DNA of 10,853 nt from a bacterium (lineage in GTDB: Bacteria; Patescibacteriota; Patescibacteriia; Magasanikbacterales; GWA2-37-8): positions 1 to 10,853 of the forward strand of contig JAJYIJ010000023.1 in assembly GCA_021790135.1 (NCBI GenBank). The letters are read 5' to 3'. Positions 1 through 6,499 of the stretch are shown one piece after another. Every line of letters starts with the position of its first letter. The first letter of the stretch is position 1. The notes below the pieces were generated by a model. That model searched no databases, was not told the origin of the DNA, and saw only the letters and a program-made list of their open reading frames with translations. The position numbers were made by a program, and so were the translations under genes.

Positions 1-34
1 TTTGTTGTAAATTTAATTATCTTGACGCATTCGG

Positions 35-92
35 AACCACCTGTCGCTCGGTTTGTCGGTAACCCCTTTGCCGCCAGAACGAGCAGGTGGTT
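35..92. repeat. Long imperfect inverted repeat (hairpin) upstream of infB
   Basis: The left arm AACCACCTG (35-43) pairs with CAGGTGGTT (84-92). After a 3-base bulge, CTCG (47-50) pairs with CGAG (80-83), giving about 13 pairs around a 29-base loop. A short CGG/CCG helix (57-59 with 71-73) can form inside the loop. No T-run follows on either strand, so it does not look like a terminator. It could be the 3' part of a structured RNA or of an untranslated region whose gene lies to the left. I do not recognise an RNA family. The pairing is seen directly; its role is unknown. Confidence 0.5.
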
Positions 93-105
93 AAAAAATA
101 CTCAT

Positions 106-141
106 AAAAAGAGGCTGTCTGGTTGACGGACTCTTTTTTTT
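106..141 (+). terminator. Intrinsic terminator of an upstream transcript
   Basis: AAAAAGAG (106-113) pairs with CTCTTTTT (131-138), and an inner helix has GTC (117-119) pairing with GAC (125-127) around loop TGGTT. Only one G/A mismatch breaks the stem. The run of T continues to 141. It probably ends a + strand transcript that starts left of the window. The infB -35 box lies within its 3' half. Confidence 0.7.
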
Positions 142-151
142 AGTCTATACT
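123..151 (+). promoter_or_regulatory. Sigma-70-type promoter of infB
   Basis: TTGACG (123-128) and TATACT (146-151) are separated by 17 bases, each one mismatch from consensus. Transcription would start near 158, leaving a leader of about 17 bases before the infB ATG at 175 with no Shine-Dalgarno sequence. A second, perfect -10 box TATAAT lies at 160-165 without a good -35; it would give an almost leaderless mRNA. Predicted from sequence only. Confidence 0.65.
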
Positions 152-174
152 GCCAACAATATAATTGCATTTCC

Positions 175-2190
175 ATGAATGTCTCCGAACTCGCCCGCCG
201 TTTAAGAATCCATCCACAAAAACTCCTGCAGGTCCTGCCGGAGTTTGGTTATGATATCGGCGCCAAAGCCGTGAAAATTGATGACCGGGTTGCTCAGCGC
301 ATTCAACGTGACTGGCGGCGAATTAAATTTATCTTGGAAAAACGCGAACAGGACGAACGCGAGAAACAAAAACAACTCGAGAAGGAAGCGCGCAAACAAA
401 GCGGCGCCACGGTCGCACTGCCTCCCGTCATTACGGTTCGCGACCTGGCCGACAAATTGCAGGTGCCGATTAACCGTTTGATTATGGAATTCATGAAAAA
501 CGGTATTTTGGCGTCGCAAAATGAAAATATTGATCACGACACTGCCGCCATCGTGGCCGAAGATCTTGGTTTTGCTGTTACCGCGAAATCCGCAGGCGCT
601 CCGGCGGCGGAAGAGAATGAACATGTGCAGCATCTTGAAGCGACGCTCAGCGAAACCGCGGTTAAAGCTCGTCCACCGGTTATCGTCGTTATGGGACACG
701 TTGATCACGGAAAAACCAAACTGCTTGATGCCATTCGGCATACGAACGTGGTCGCTGGCGAGGCTGGCGGCATCACGCAGCATATCGGCGCATACCAAGT
801 GGTGTGGACCAATCCGAAAACCAAAGAAAAAAGTCCCCTTACTTTTATTGACACGCCCGGCCACGAAGCTTTCACCGTTATGCGCAGCCGCGGCGCCAAG
901 GTGGCGGACATTGCGGTTTTGGTCGTGGCAGCCGACGACAGCGTCAAACCACAAACAATTGAAGCTATCAACATCATCAAGGCGGCCAAACTGCCGTTTG
1001 TTGTGGCGATTAATAAAATAGACAAACCAGGGGCCGATCCGAAACGCGTTCGCTCTGATCTGGCCCAGCACGATGTATTGGTTGATGATTGGGGTGGCAC
1101 GGTGCCGGTGGTGGAAATCTCTGCCAAAGAAAATAAAAATATTGACAAATTACTCGATACCTTGCTCTTGGTTGGCGATTTGAATGCTGAAAGCATTAAA
1201 GCCGATCCGGAACGTCCGGCCGCTGGGACGGTGATTGAGGCGCACGTTGATAAAGGTGCCGGACCGGTCGCGACAATTTTAGTCCAGACGGGAACATTGC
1301 ACGCGAATGATACGTTGGTGGTGAACGGCGAAGTGTATGGCAAGGTGCGCGCGCTAAAAAATTATCGTGGGGAAATAATTCCCTTCGCCAGCCCGTCAAC
1401 GCCGGTGCGTGTTCTTGGTTTTAAAATCGCGCCGGAAGTTGGTGATGTTCTTGACGTTGCCAAAGCAGCTGAAGCCAAACAGGTGGACGTCCGCAGCAAA
1501 CGCAGCCATCAGACTGGCGCCGAACAGCATGTGGCGGTGCAACAGACTGAAGAAAACGAGGATGGCAAAAAAATGCTCAACTTGGTCATCAAAGCGGACA
1601 GTCTAGGTTCTTTGGAGGCAATTATTGGTTCGCTCGAAAGTTTAAAAAATGAAGAAGTAGGCGTCAAGGTGGTAGCCAAGGGTCTTGGGAACGTCACCGA
1701 GAGTGATGTTGCTCGTGCGGAGGCGACCCATGCCCTCATTTTTGGTTTTAATGTCACCACCATGCCGATCGCTTTTGAAATGATTCAGAACAACTCACTT
1801 GTTTTTGAACAATACAGCGTCATCTACGCGTTGCTTGATCGTGCCAAAGAAGAACTGCAGAAGCTGCTCCAACCCGAACTGCTCACCACCGAACTCGGCA
1901 GTATTAAAGTATTGGCAGTTTTCCGCTCCGAAAAAAGAGTGATGATCGTCGGCGGACGAGTGGAAAATGGGAAAGCAATCAAAGGAGCAAAAGTACGTGT
2001 CCGCCGCGACAACGAAGTAATTGGTCTCGGAACCTTGGCACAGCTGCAATCAGGCAAACAAGCGGTGAATGAAGTTCCAAGCGGCACCGAGTGCGGCCTC
2101 CAGTTTGAAGGAAAAGTAAAATTGGCCGAGGACGACGTGCTCGAAGTGTACAAAGAAGAGAAAAAAGAGAAAAAGTTGGTATTGAACTAG
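175..2190 (+). CDS. infB: Translation initiation factor IF-2
   Basis: This GTPase places initiator tRNA on the 30S subunit and promotes 50S joining. The 671-residue protein starts directly with an IF2_N helix bundle (about 1-50), followed by a charged coiled linker (about 51-78) and a second IF2_N-like module (about 84-135). The G domain shows G1 GHVDHGKT (174-181), G2 Thr in GGITQH (198-203), G3 DTPGH (226-230), G4 NKID (280-283) and G5 SAKE (316-318/319). Domain II, the IF-2 domain III region (about 466-560) and the C-terminal beta-barrel that binds fMet-tRNA (about 575-660) follow, ending in a Lys/Glu-rich tail. The protein is shorter than the E. coli long form and similar to compact Gram-positive forms. 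The G1 motif is followed by Lys instead of the more usual Ser. It has its own promoter, and no nusA or rbfA neighbour is visible on either side. Confidence 0.98.
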   Translation: MNVSELARRLRIHPQKLLQVLPEFGYDIGAKAVKIDDRVAQRIQRDWRRIKFILEKREQDEREKQKQLEKEARKQSGATVALPPVITVRDLADKLQVPINRLIMEFMKNGILASQNENIDHDTAAIVAEDLGFAVTAKSAGAPAAEENEHVQHLEATLSETAVKARPPVIVVMGHVDHGKTKLLDAIRHTNVVAGEAGGITQHIGAYQVVWTNPKTKEKSPLTFIDTPGHEAFTVMRSRGAKVADIAVLVVAADDSVKPQTIEAINIIKAAKLPFVVAINKIDKPGADPKRVRSDLAQHDVLVDDWGGTVPVVEISAKENKNIDKLLDTLLLVGDLNAESIKADPERPAAGTVIEAHVDKGAGPVATILVQTGTLHANDTLVVNGEVYGKVRALKNYRGEIIPFASPSTPVRVLGFKIAPEVGDVLDVAKAAEAKQVDVRSKRSHQTGAEQHVAVQQTEENEDGKKMLNLVIKADSLGSLEAIIGSLESLKNEEVGVKVVAKGLGNVTESDVARAEATHALIFGFNVTTMPIAFEMIQNNSLVFEQYSVIYALLDRAKEELQKLLQPELLTTELGSIKVLAVFRSEKRVMIVGGRVENGKAIKGAKVRVRRDNEVIGLGTLAQLQSGKQAVNEVPSGTECGLQFEGKVKLAEDDVLEVYKEEKKEKKLVLN

Positions 2191-2216
2191 ACGAAACAAA
2201 CAAGAGAGTTTATACT
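2188..2216 (+). promoter_or_regulatory. Promoter of trxA overlapping the infB stop codon
   Basis: TAGACG (2188-2193, 4/6 of the -35 consensus) begins on the infB TAG stop codon. A 17-base spacer leads to TATACT (2211-2216). The predicted start near 2223 gives a leader of about 25 AT-rich bases with no Shine-Dalgarno sequence before the ATG at 2248. The -10 and the spacing are identical to the infB promoter, which supports the call. Confidence 0.55.
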
Positions 2217-2247
2217 AACAATCATACTTCAGTTTTAATAATTATTT

Positions 2248-2568
2248 ATGGAACACACATTCACTGATTCCAATTTTTCCCAAGAGGTCTTGGGGGCGGG
2301 TGAGGCGGTCCTCGTGGATTTTTGGGCACCGTGGTGCGGGCCGTGCCAAATGATGGGCCCGGTCGTGGAAAGTTTGGCGCATGAAATGGAAGGGAAAAAG
2401 GTAAAAATCGGAAAATTAAATGTTGACGACAACCCCGCAATGGCGCAGCAATATAATGTCATGAGCATTCCGACTTTTTTGGTCTTCAAAGAGGGAAAAG
2501 TGGTCGATCAAATGGTCGGCGGCGTCCCCAAGGAGAAGCTGCAAGCATTTCTGGAGAAACATATTTAA
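2248..2568 (+). CDS. trxA: Thioredoxin
   Basis: This small cytoplasmic protein reduces disulfides in other proteins by thiol exchange and is itself recharged by thioredoxin reductase, which is not in this window. The 106-residue length is typical. The redox motif WCGPC is at 29-33 inside the family signature VDFWAPWCGPC, the buried Asp is D24, and the cis-proline is P75 in the SIPTF strand. The C-terminal GG (about 91-92) and amphipathic helix are normal. There is no signal peptide or membrane segment, so it acts in the cytoplasm. It lies 57 bases after infB, has its own putative promoter, and is closed by a strong terminator, so it is probably monocistronic. Confidence 0.97.
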   Translation: MEHTFTDSNFSQEVLGAGEAVLVDFWAPWCGPCQMMGPVVESLAHEMEGKKVKIGKLNVDDNPAMAQQYNVMSIPTFLVFKEGKVVDQMVGGVPKEKLQAFLEKHI

Positions 2569-2592
2569 ATAAAAAACGTACTATAAGCTAGC

Positions 2593-2621
2593 AAGGAATA
2601 GTAACCCGCTATTCCTTTTTT
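2593..2621 (+). terminator. Intrinsic terminator of trxA
   Basis: A perfect 9-bp stem, AAGGAATAG (2593-2601) with CTATTCCTT (2609-2617), closes a 7-base loop and runs into a T-tract (2616-2621). It lies 25 bases after the trxA stop. Confidence 0.8.
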
Positions 2622-2636
2622 ATACAAACGTATAGT
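2621..2636 (+). promoter_or_regulatory. Tandem -10-like boxes upstream of the dehydrogenase gene
   Basis: TATACA (2621-2626) and TATAGT (2631-2636) lie between the trxA terminator and the ATG at 2641. A start driven by the second box would fall at or just inside the start codon, and one driven by the first near 2633. No convincing -35 box is present because the terminator occupies that place. The preceding terminator requires a promoter here, so one of these boxes is probably used; which one is uncertain. Confidence 0.4.
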
Positions 2637-2640
2637 ATCT

Positions 2641-3882
2641 ATGACAAAAAGTGCTTTTCAAAATGCCATGGCGCAGCTTGAAAAAGCGGCCGACATTTTA
2701 AAATTGGATACAAAGAGTCGCGCCCGGCTTTCCGAGCCGATTCGCGTCGTCAAAGTGGCCATTCCCGTTACAATGGATAATGGCCAAGTGAAAGAATTCT
2801 CTGGATTCCGGAGCCAATATAATAACGCCCGCGGTCCATTTAAGGGAGGAATTCGTTATCACGCCAATGTCACGGAGGATGAAGTGAAAGCCTTGTCATT
2901 TTGGATGACGATGAAATGCGCCGCGGTTGGGTTGCCGCTCGGCGGAGGTAAAGGCGGTGTCATCGTTAACCCCAAGGAATTATCGGTGGGGGAGTTGGAG
3001 CGCTTATCGCGCGGATATATCCAAAAAATGTATCAGTACATCGGCCCGGACAAAGACGTACCGGCACCAGATGTCTACACCACGCCGCAAATCATGGGCT
3101 GGATGTTGGATGAATACGAAAAATTAGTCGGCCACCACGCGCCCGGCACGATTACCGGCAAACCATTATCGCTTGGCGGTTCGGCTGGTCGCGGCTTTTC
3201 CACGGCCCAAGGCGGCGTGTACGTTTTGGAAGAGGCCTTGAAGAAACTGGGTAAAAAGCCATCTGCCACGACCGTGGCGATCCAAGGCTTTGGAAACGCC
3301 GGCTCCCATGCCGCCCGGATTCTTGCCGAGCTTGGCTGCAAAATTATGGCCATCAGCGATTCCAAAGGTGCAATTAAATCAAACATACCGCTCGACATTA
3401 AGGCGCTTGAAGCTCATAAAGAAAAAACCGGCAGCGTGGTTGGTTTTGTTGCCACGGAAGAAATAAATAATGCGGAGTTGCTCGAAGCGGAAGTCGATGT
3501 CCTTGTTCCGGCGGCCCTTGAGAATCAAATCACCGAGAGTAATGCCGCCAGCATCAAAGCAAAAATAGTTGCCGAATTGGCCAATGGTCCAACCACTCCC
3601 GAGGCTGATGAAATTTTGTTCAAACATAACGTGCTGCTCATTCCGGATATTTTGACCAACGCCGGTGGTGTGACGGTTTCGTATTTTGAACAAGTGCAGA
3701 ATGCGGCCAATTACTATTGGACCGAAGAGGAAGTGCTCACCAAATTAGAAAAGATAATGGTTACTGCTTTCACCGCGATTTGGAAGGTGAAAGAAAAACA
3801 TCAGATCGACATGCGCACCGCTGCCTTTGTGGTGGCTGTCGACAAAGTAGCGCAGGCGATGAAGGATCGAGGATGGGTGTAA
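2641..3882 (+). CDS. gdhA: Glu/Leu/Phe/Val dehydrogenase, most likely glutamate dehydrogenase
   Basis: This enzyme interconverts glutamate and 2-oxoglutarate plus ammonia with NAD(P). The 413-residue length is typical of the short hexameric enzymes of bacteria and archaea. The N-terminal substrate domain carries GPFKGGIRYH (K68 in 65-74), K92 in the MTMK segment, the catalytic Lys K104 in GGGKGG (101-106) and the catalytic Asp D144 in PAPD. The Rossmann domain has QGFGNAGSHAA (215-225), with D240 at the end of the second strand; an acid here often goes with NAD use, but this is not decisive. NAGGVTVSYFEQVQN (340-354) is the conserved late active-site segment. K92 fits binding of the glutamate side-chain carboxylate and so favours glutamate over leucine. 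The gene has its own terminators on both sides and no Shine-Dalgarno sequence. The family is certain; the substrate is probable. Confidence 0.93.
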   Translation: MTKSAFQNAMAQLEKAADILKLDTKSRARLSEPIRVVKVAIPVTMDNGQVKEFSGFRSQYNNARGPFKGGIRYHANVTEDEVKALSFWMTMKCAAVGLPLGGGKGGVIVNPKELSVGELERLSRGYIQKMYQYIGPDKDVPAPDVYTTPQIMGWMLDEYEKLVGHHAPGTITGKPLSLGGSAGRGFSTAQGGVYVLEEALKKLGKKPSATTVAIQGFGNAGSHAARILAELGCKIMAISDSKGAIKSNIPLDIKALEAHKEKTGSVVGFVATEEINNAELLEAEVDVLVPAALENQITESNAASIKAKIVAELANGPTTPEADEILFKHNVLLIPDILTNAGGVTVSYFEQVQNAANYYWTEEEVLTKLEKIMVTAFTAIWKVKEKHQIDMRTAAFVVAVDKVAQAMKDRGWV

Positions 3883-3900
3883 AGAAAAAATGTTAGTCTG

Positions 3901-3939
3901 AACTCGCCCCGACGAAGTGTCGAGGCGAGTTTGCTTTTT
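3901..3939 (+). terminator. Intrinsic terminator after the dehydrogenase gene
   Basis: AACTCGCC (3901-3908) pairs with GGCGAGTT (3924-3931), and CGAC (3910-3913) pairs with GTCG (3919-3922) around loop GAAGT. T-runs follow at 3935-3939 and 3944-3950. It is the strongest terminator in the window. Confidence 0.85.
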
Positions 3940-3959
3940 AGGATTTTTTTGCCTAAAAT
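3931..3959 (+). promoter_or_regulatory. Promoter of the glycosyltransferase gene, probably giving a leaderless mRNA
   Basis: TTGCTT (3931-3936), a 17-base spacer and TAAAAT (3954-3959) form a plausible promoter. The ATG at 3966 begins 7 bases after the -10 box, which is the expected start of transcription. The -35 box overlaps the tail of the preceding terminator. No ribosome binding site is present. Confidence 0.5.
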
Positions 3960-3965
3960 ATCTTC

Positions 3966-4658
3966 ATGCCCAAGCTCTCAATTATTATCCCCACCTACAA
4001 CGAAGCCGAAAATGTCGAACCATTGCTCGCAGAAATTTTTAAATTTTTAGGGCCGGTGGTCGCAGAAACGGAAGTAATTATTGTTGACGATAATTCACCC
4101 GATGGCACGGGCGAAGTGGCAGAAAAACTGAAAAATAGCTATCCGGTGCGGGTTATCCATCGCTCCGGCAAGCTTGGGCTCGGCAGCGCCGTCCGGGCTG
4201 GCTTTGCCGCGGCCAAAGGCGAACTGCTCGGCGTTATGGACGGCGACTTGAGTCATGATCCATTGATTCTCCCCGACATCCTGAAGGCGCTCGAGCAAAA
4301 TGATATTGTCATCGCCAGCCGTTTCGTTGAAAAAGGAGCAGTCGAGCGATGGGCATGGTGGCGAAAGGCGACGTCGAAAATTGGCGTCTGGCTGACGCGT
4401 CGCCTGACCAGGGTCGGCGACCCTTTGAGCGGTTATTTTTTTCTGCACCGCAGAGTTATTGATGGCATTCCGTTGGCTACCAATGGTTATAAAATTTTAT
4501 TTGAAATTTTGGTCAAGGGCCGCTGTGCCACAGTCAAAGAATTGCCCTATCGATTTCGTATGCGTCGGTATAGCCACTCAAAATTAGACCTCAAGGAATA
4601 TTGGTTATTTTTGAAACAAATTTTGGAATATCGGCGTTACCGCTCGAAACTTCCATAA
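3966..4658 (+). CDS. Family 2 glycosyltransferase, polyprenol-phosphate mannose synthase (DPM1) type
   Basis: Proteins of this family move a sugar, usually mannose or glucose, from a nucleotide donor to a polyprenyl phosphate on the inner face of the membrane. The lipid-linked sugar then feeds glycan or glycoprotein assembly. The 230-residue protein has IPTYNEAEN (8-16), DDNSPDGTG (41-49), the metal-binding DGD (92-94) in MDGDLSHDP, ASRF (117-120), the D152-P-L-S-G segment and GYKILFEIL (174-182), all in the order of the DPM1 family. No hydrophobic C-terminal helix pair is present, so this is the short soluble form, which would need a partner or act as a peripheral membrane protein. The C-terminus is Arg/Lys/Tyr-rich (about 198-228) and could contact phospholipid. 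The donor and acceptor sugars cannot be told from the sequence. mutM follows after 30 bases. Confidence 0.88.
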   Translation: MPKLSIIIPTYNEAENVEPLLAEIFKFLGPVVAETEVIIVDDNSPDGTGEVAEKLKNSYPVRVIHRSGKLGLGSAVRAGFAAAKGELLGVMDGDLSHDPLILPDILKALEQNDIVIASRFVEKGAVERWAWWRKATSKIGVWLTRRLTRVGDPLSGYFFLHRRVIDGIPLATNGYKILFEILVKGRCATVKELPYRFRMRRYSHSKLDLKEYWLFLKQILEYRRYRSKLP

Positions 4659-4688
4659 TTTTTTACCCGTTACTTTTTTTCTTTTCAT

Positions 4689-5564
4689 ATGCCCGAACTG
4701 CCGGAAGTCGAAACTATTCGTCGCGATCTCGTTAAAAAGATCTTGAACAAAAAAATTGTTCAAGTCGTAGTATATCGCGCGAAGAGTGTGGCTGGTGAGA
4801 ATACGAAATTTGTTCGGCACCTGAGAAACAATAGTATCATTGCCATTGAACGTCGCGGTAAATTAATGGTTTGGCGTTTGCAGAAAAAACCGGATCTTTT
4901 AGTGCACTTAAAAATGACCGGCCAGCTTATTTATGAGCGAAAAATTAAAAATCGCGTTGATATCATTGCCGGCGGACATAAATTATCTGAGCAAGACATT
5001 GATGCCCTGCCAAATAAATTCACTCGTGTTGCTGTCGTCTTTGCTAATGGAGGGGAATTATTTTTTAATGACCTGCGTGTCTTTGGCTATATGAAGCTGG
5101 CGGATGAGAAAGTAATTCAGAAAGCACTGGCCGAATTCGGCCTGGAGCCGCTGACTAAGGCCTTTACGATGGATTATTTCGAAGAGCTGTTCAAACGTCG
5201 CTCCCGCGCACCAGTGAAGGCACTGCTCCTTGATCAGCAAGCGATTGCCGGTCTCGGCAATATCTATGCCGACGAGGTGCTTTTTTGCGCCGACGTAAAA
5301 CCAAGCCGCCCTGCCAGTTCGCTGAGTCAGCACGAACGAAAAAAGATTTTTACGTGCATTCCAAAAATCACTGTCGAAGCGCTCAAACACCGTGGCACGA
5401 CCTTTCGGAATTTTCTCGATTCAAGCGGTAAAAAAGGCAACTACACTGATTTTTTAAAAGTGTACGATCGCGATGGAGAGGCCTGCAAACGCTGTGGCAC
5501 GATAATCAAAAAAATTCGCTGTGCCGGTCGCGGCACGCATTTTTGTCCTTATTGCCAGAAGTAG
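4689..5564 (+). CDS. mutM: Formamidopyrimidine-DNA glycosylase / AP lyase
   Basis: The enzyme removes 8-oxoguanine and formamidopyrimidines and nicks the abasic site. The catalytic N-terminal MPELPEVETIRRDL is intact (P2 after Met removal is the nucleophile, E3 the acid), K58 sits in the RRGKL turn, and M77 (LKMTG) and R130 (LRVFG) are the void-filling residues. The helix-two-turn-helix is at 165-205 with LDQQAIAGLGNIYADE (182-197). The C-terminal zinc finger has C266, C269, C286 and C289, with the conserved Arg in GRGTHFCPYC. At 291 residues it is about 20 longer than common homologs. The extra stretch is around 90-108, before PNKFTRV. The only upstream space is a T-rich 30 bases with no clear promoter, so it is probably co-transcribed with the glycosyltransferase. 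Confidence 0.96.
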   Translation: MPELPEVETIRRDLVKKILNKKIVQVVVYRAKSVAGENTKFVRHLRNNSIIAIERRGKLMVWRLQKKPDLLVHLKMTGQLIYERKIKNRVDIIAGGHKLSEQDIDALPNKFTRVAVVFANGGELFFNDLRVFGYMKLADEKVIQKALAEFGLEPLTKAFTMDYFEELFKRRSRAPVKALLLDQQAIAGLGNIYADEVLFCADVKPSRPASSLSQHERKKIFTCIPKITVEALKHRGTTFRNFLDSSGKKGNYTDFLKVYDRDGEACKRCGTIIKKIRCAGRGTHFCPYCQK

Positions 5565-5568
5565 TGAC

Positions 5569-5596
5569 TGCCATTCTCGCGAAAGCGGGAATGACA
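5569..5596. repeat. Short palindromic repeat after mutM (dRS3-like)
   Basis: CATTCTCGC (5572-5580) pairs with GCGGGAATG (5585-5593) around the loop GAAA, with one T.G wobble. TG/CA extends the stem at the outside. It starts 4 bases after the mutM stop. The ATTC(N)GAAT core with a GC-rich centre resembles the widespread ATTCCC...GGGAAT elements such as Neisseria dRS3. No T-run follows, so it is probably a mobile-type repeat and not a classical terminator, although the hairpin might stabilise the mRNA end. Part of the TGACA boundary resembles the repeats around leuS. Confidence 0.65.
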
Positions 5597-5603
5597 TCTG
5601 TAC

Positions 5604-5632
5604 TTGCTAAATAGCTTCAATTTCGTTAAGAT
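5604..5632 (+). promoter_or_regulatory. Promoter of the phosphatase gene
   Basis: TTGCTA (5604-5609, 4/6), a 17-base spacer and TAAGAT (5627-5632, 4/6) lie 31-59 bases before the ATG at 5663. Transcription would start near 5639, with a leader of about 24 bases lacking a Shine-Dalgarno sequence. Moderate match, with correct spacing. Confidence 0.4.
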
Positions 5633-5662
5633 AGCCACACCTATCTTTAATGCTACCGCACT

Positions 5663-6430
5663 ATGGATGAATTTCTCAAAAAAGCTATTCTGGCTGCCGG
5701 TGCCGTCGGCCTCGACTATTTTAACAAGGGAGTCTCTTCTAAAACCAAAACCCATTTGGGTGATTTGGTCACGCAAGCCGACTATGCTGTGAGTGATTTT
5801 CTGATTGAAGTGATTTCAAAAGCGTATCCTGAACACGGCATCTATTCCGAAGAACTCAGCGAAGTCATTAATCCTAAAAGCGACTACCTTTGGATGATCG
5901 ACCCGATTGACGGTACGCGCAATTTTGCCAACCATATTCCTTTTTGGTGCACGCTGGTGGCCCTTTGGCACAAAGAAGAACTCGTGCTGGGCGCTGCTTA
6001 CAATCCGGTGGCCGACCAATTATTTTTTGCTGAAAAAGGAAAAGGCGCCACCTTTAACGGGAAATCGATTCATGTGAATAGTATCGAAAGTCTTGACCAC
6101 AGTTTTGGTTGTTTTGTACGCGGTACGAGAGGGCAACCCGGCGATCGGGAACGTTTTAAACGTGCGTCGAGCCGGTTGGTCACTGATACTTCGGCCTGGC
6201 CGCATAATTTTGGTACGATGTTTGGTATGTGTTTTATTGCCAGCGGCGGAGTAGATTTTTATTTTGGCAATGGCGGCCTTAATCATGATTATGCCGCGCC
6301 GGCTTTGATTTGCCGTGAAGCTGGAGCGCTTGTTACCGATTGTGATGGCAAGCCGTGGCAGCGTGATGTTGGGACCATCGTGATCGCGAATCCAAAATTG
6401 CACGCGAAAGTTTTAGAATTGTTAAAATAA
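5663..6430 (+). CDS. Inositol-monophosphatase-family phosphatase
   Basis: Members are Mg-dependent phosphatases acting on inositol phosphate, fructose-1,6-bisphosphate, histidinol phosphate or 3'-phosphoadenosine phosphates. The 255-residue protein has all the metal-site motifs in order: T37-Q-A-D40, the acidic pair E63-E64 in YSEELS, D80-P-I-D83-G-T85 in DPIDGTRNF, and D209 in the C-terminal NHDYAAP segment followed by EAGA. The usual Trp before D209 is His, and the Gly after the two Ala is Pro. These differences are also seen among members acting on substrates other than inositol phosphate, so I do not assign SuhB, HisN or FBPase. No histidine or inositol genes are nearby to decide. It has its own putative promoter. 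It is followed after only 3 bases by a repeat element and then leuS, which could be read from the same transcript. Confidence 0.9.
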   Translation: MDEFLKKAILAAGAVGLDYFNKGVSSKTKTHLGDLVTQADYAVSDFLIEVISKAYPEHGIYSEELSEVINPKSDYLWMIDPIDGTRNFANHIPFWCTLVALWHKEELVLGAAYNPVADQLFFAEKGKGATFNGKSIHVNSIESLDHSFGCFVRGTRGQPGDRERFKRASSRLVTDTSAWPHNFGTMFGMCFIASGGVDFYFGNGGLNHDYAAPALICREAGALVTDCDGKPWQRDVGTIVIANPKLHAKVLELLK

Positions 6431-6433
6431 AAT

Positions 6434-6491
6434 GTCATTCAGAACCCCGTCGCAGGGGTGAAGAATCTTCCGCACATTCGTTCAGGATGAC
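6434..6491 (-). repeat. Palindromic repeat, family A, intergenic copy in reverse orientation
   Basis: The element runs from GTCATTC to GGATGAC and fills almost the whole gap between the phosphatase stop and the leuS ATG, which starts 9 bases later. Read on the minus strand it begins GTCATCCTGAACGAA, has GAAGATTCTTC in the middle and ends CTGAATGAC. These are the same landmarks, in the same order, as the two copies inside leuS. Internal hairpins are ACCCC/GGGGT (6444-6448 with 6455-6459) and GAAGA/TCTTC (6460-6464 with 6466-6470). It is 58 bases long, shorter than the leuS copies. It may shape the leader of leuS mRNA. Confidence 0.8.
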
Positions 6492-6499
6492 AACATCAT

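Noticed and set aside
1..100. Possible tRNA, tmRNA or SRP RNA in the first 100 bases
   Set aside because: No cloverleaf, no T-arm consensus, no CCA end and no SRP core motif were found. The visible hairpin does not fit these families.
202..1071. Long open frame of 289 codons on the minus strand inside infB
   Set aside because: It lies opposite the unmistakable IF-2 coding sequence and its translation shows no recognisable domain, so it is a shadow of the codon pattern.
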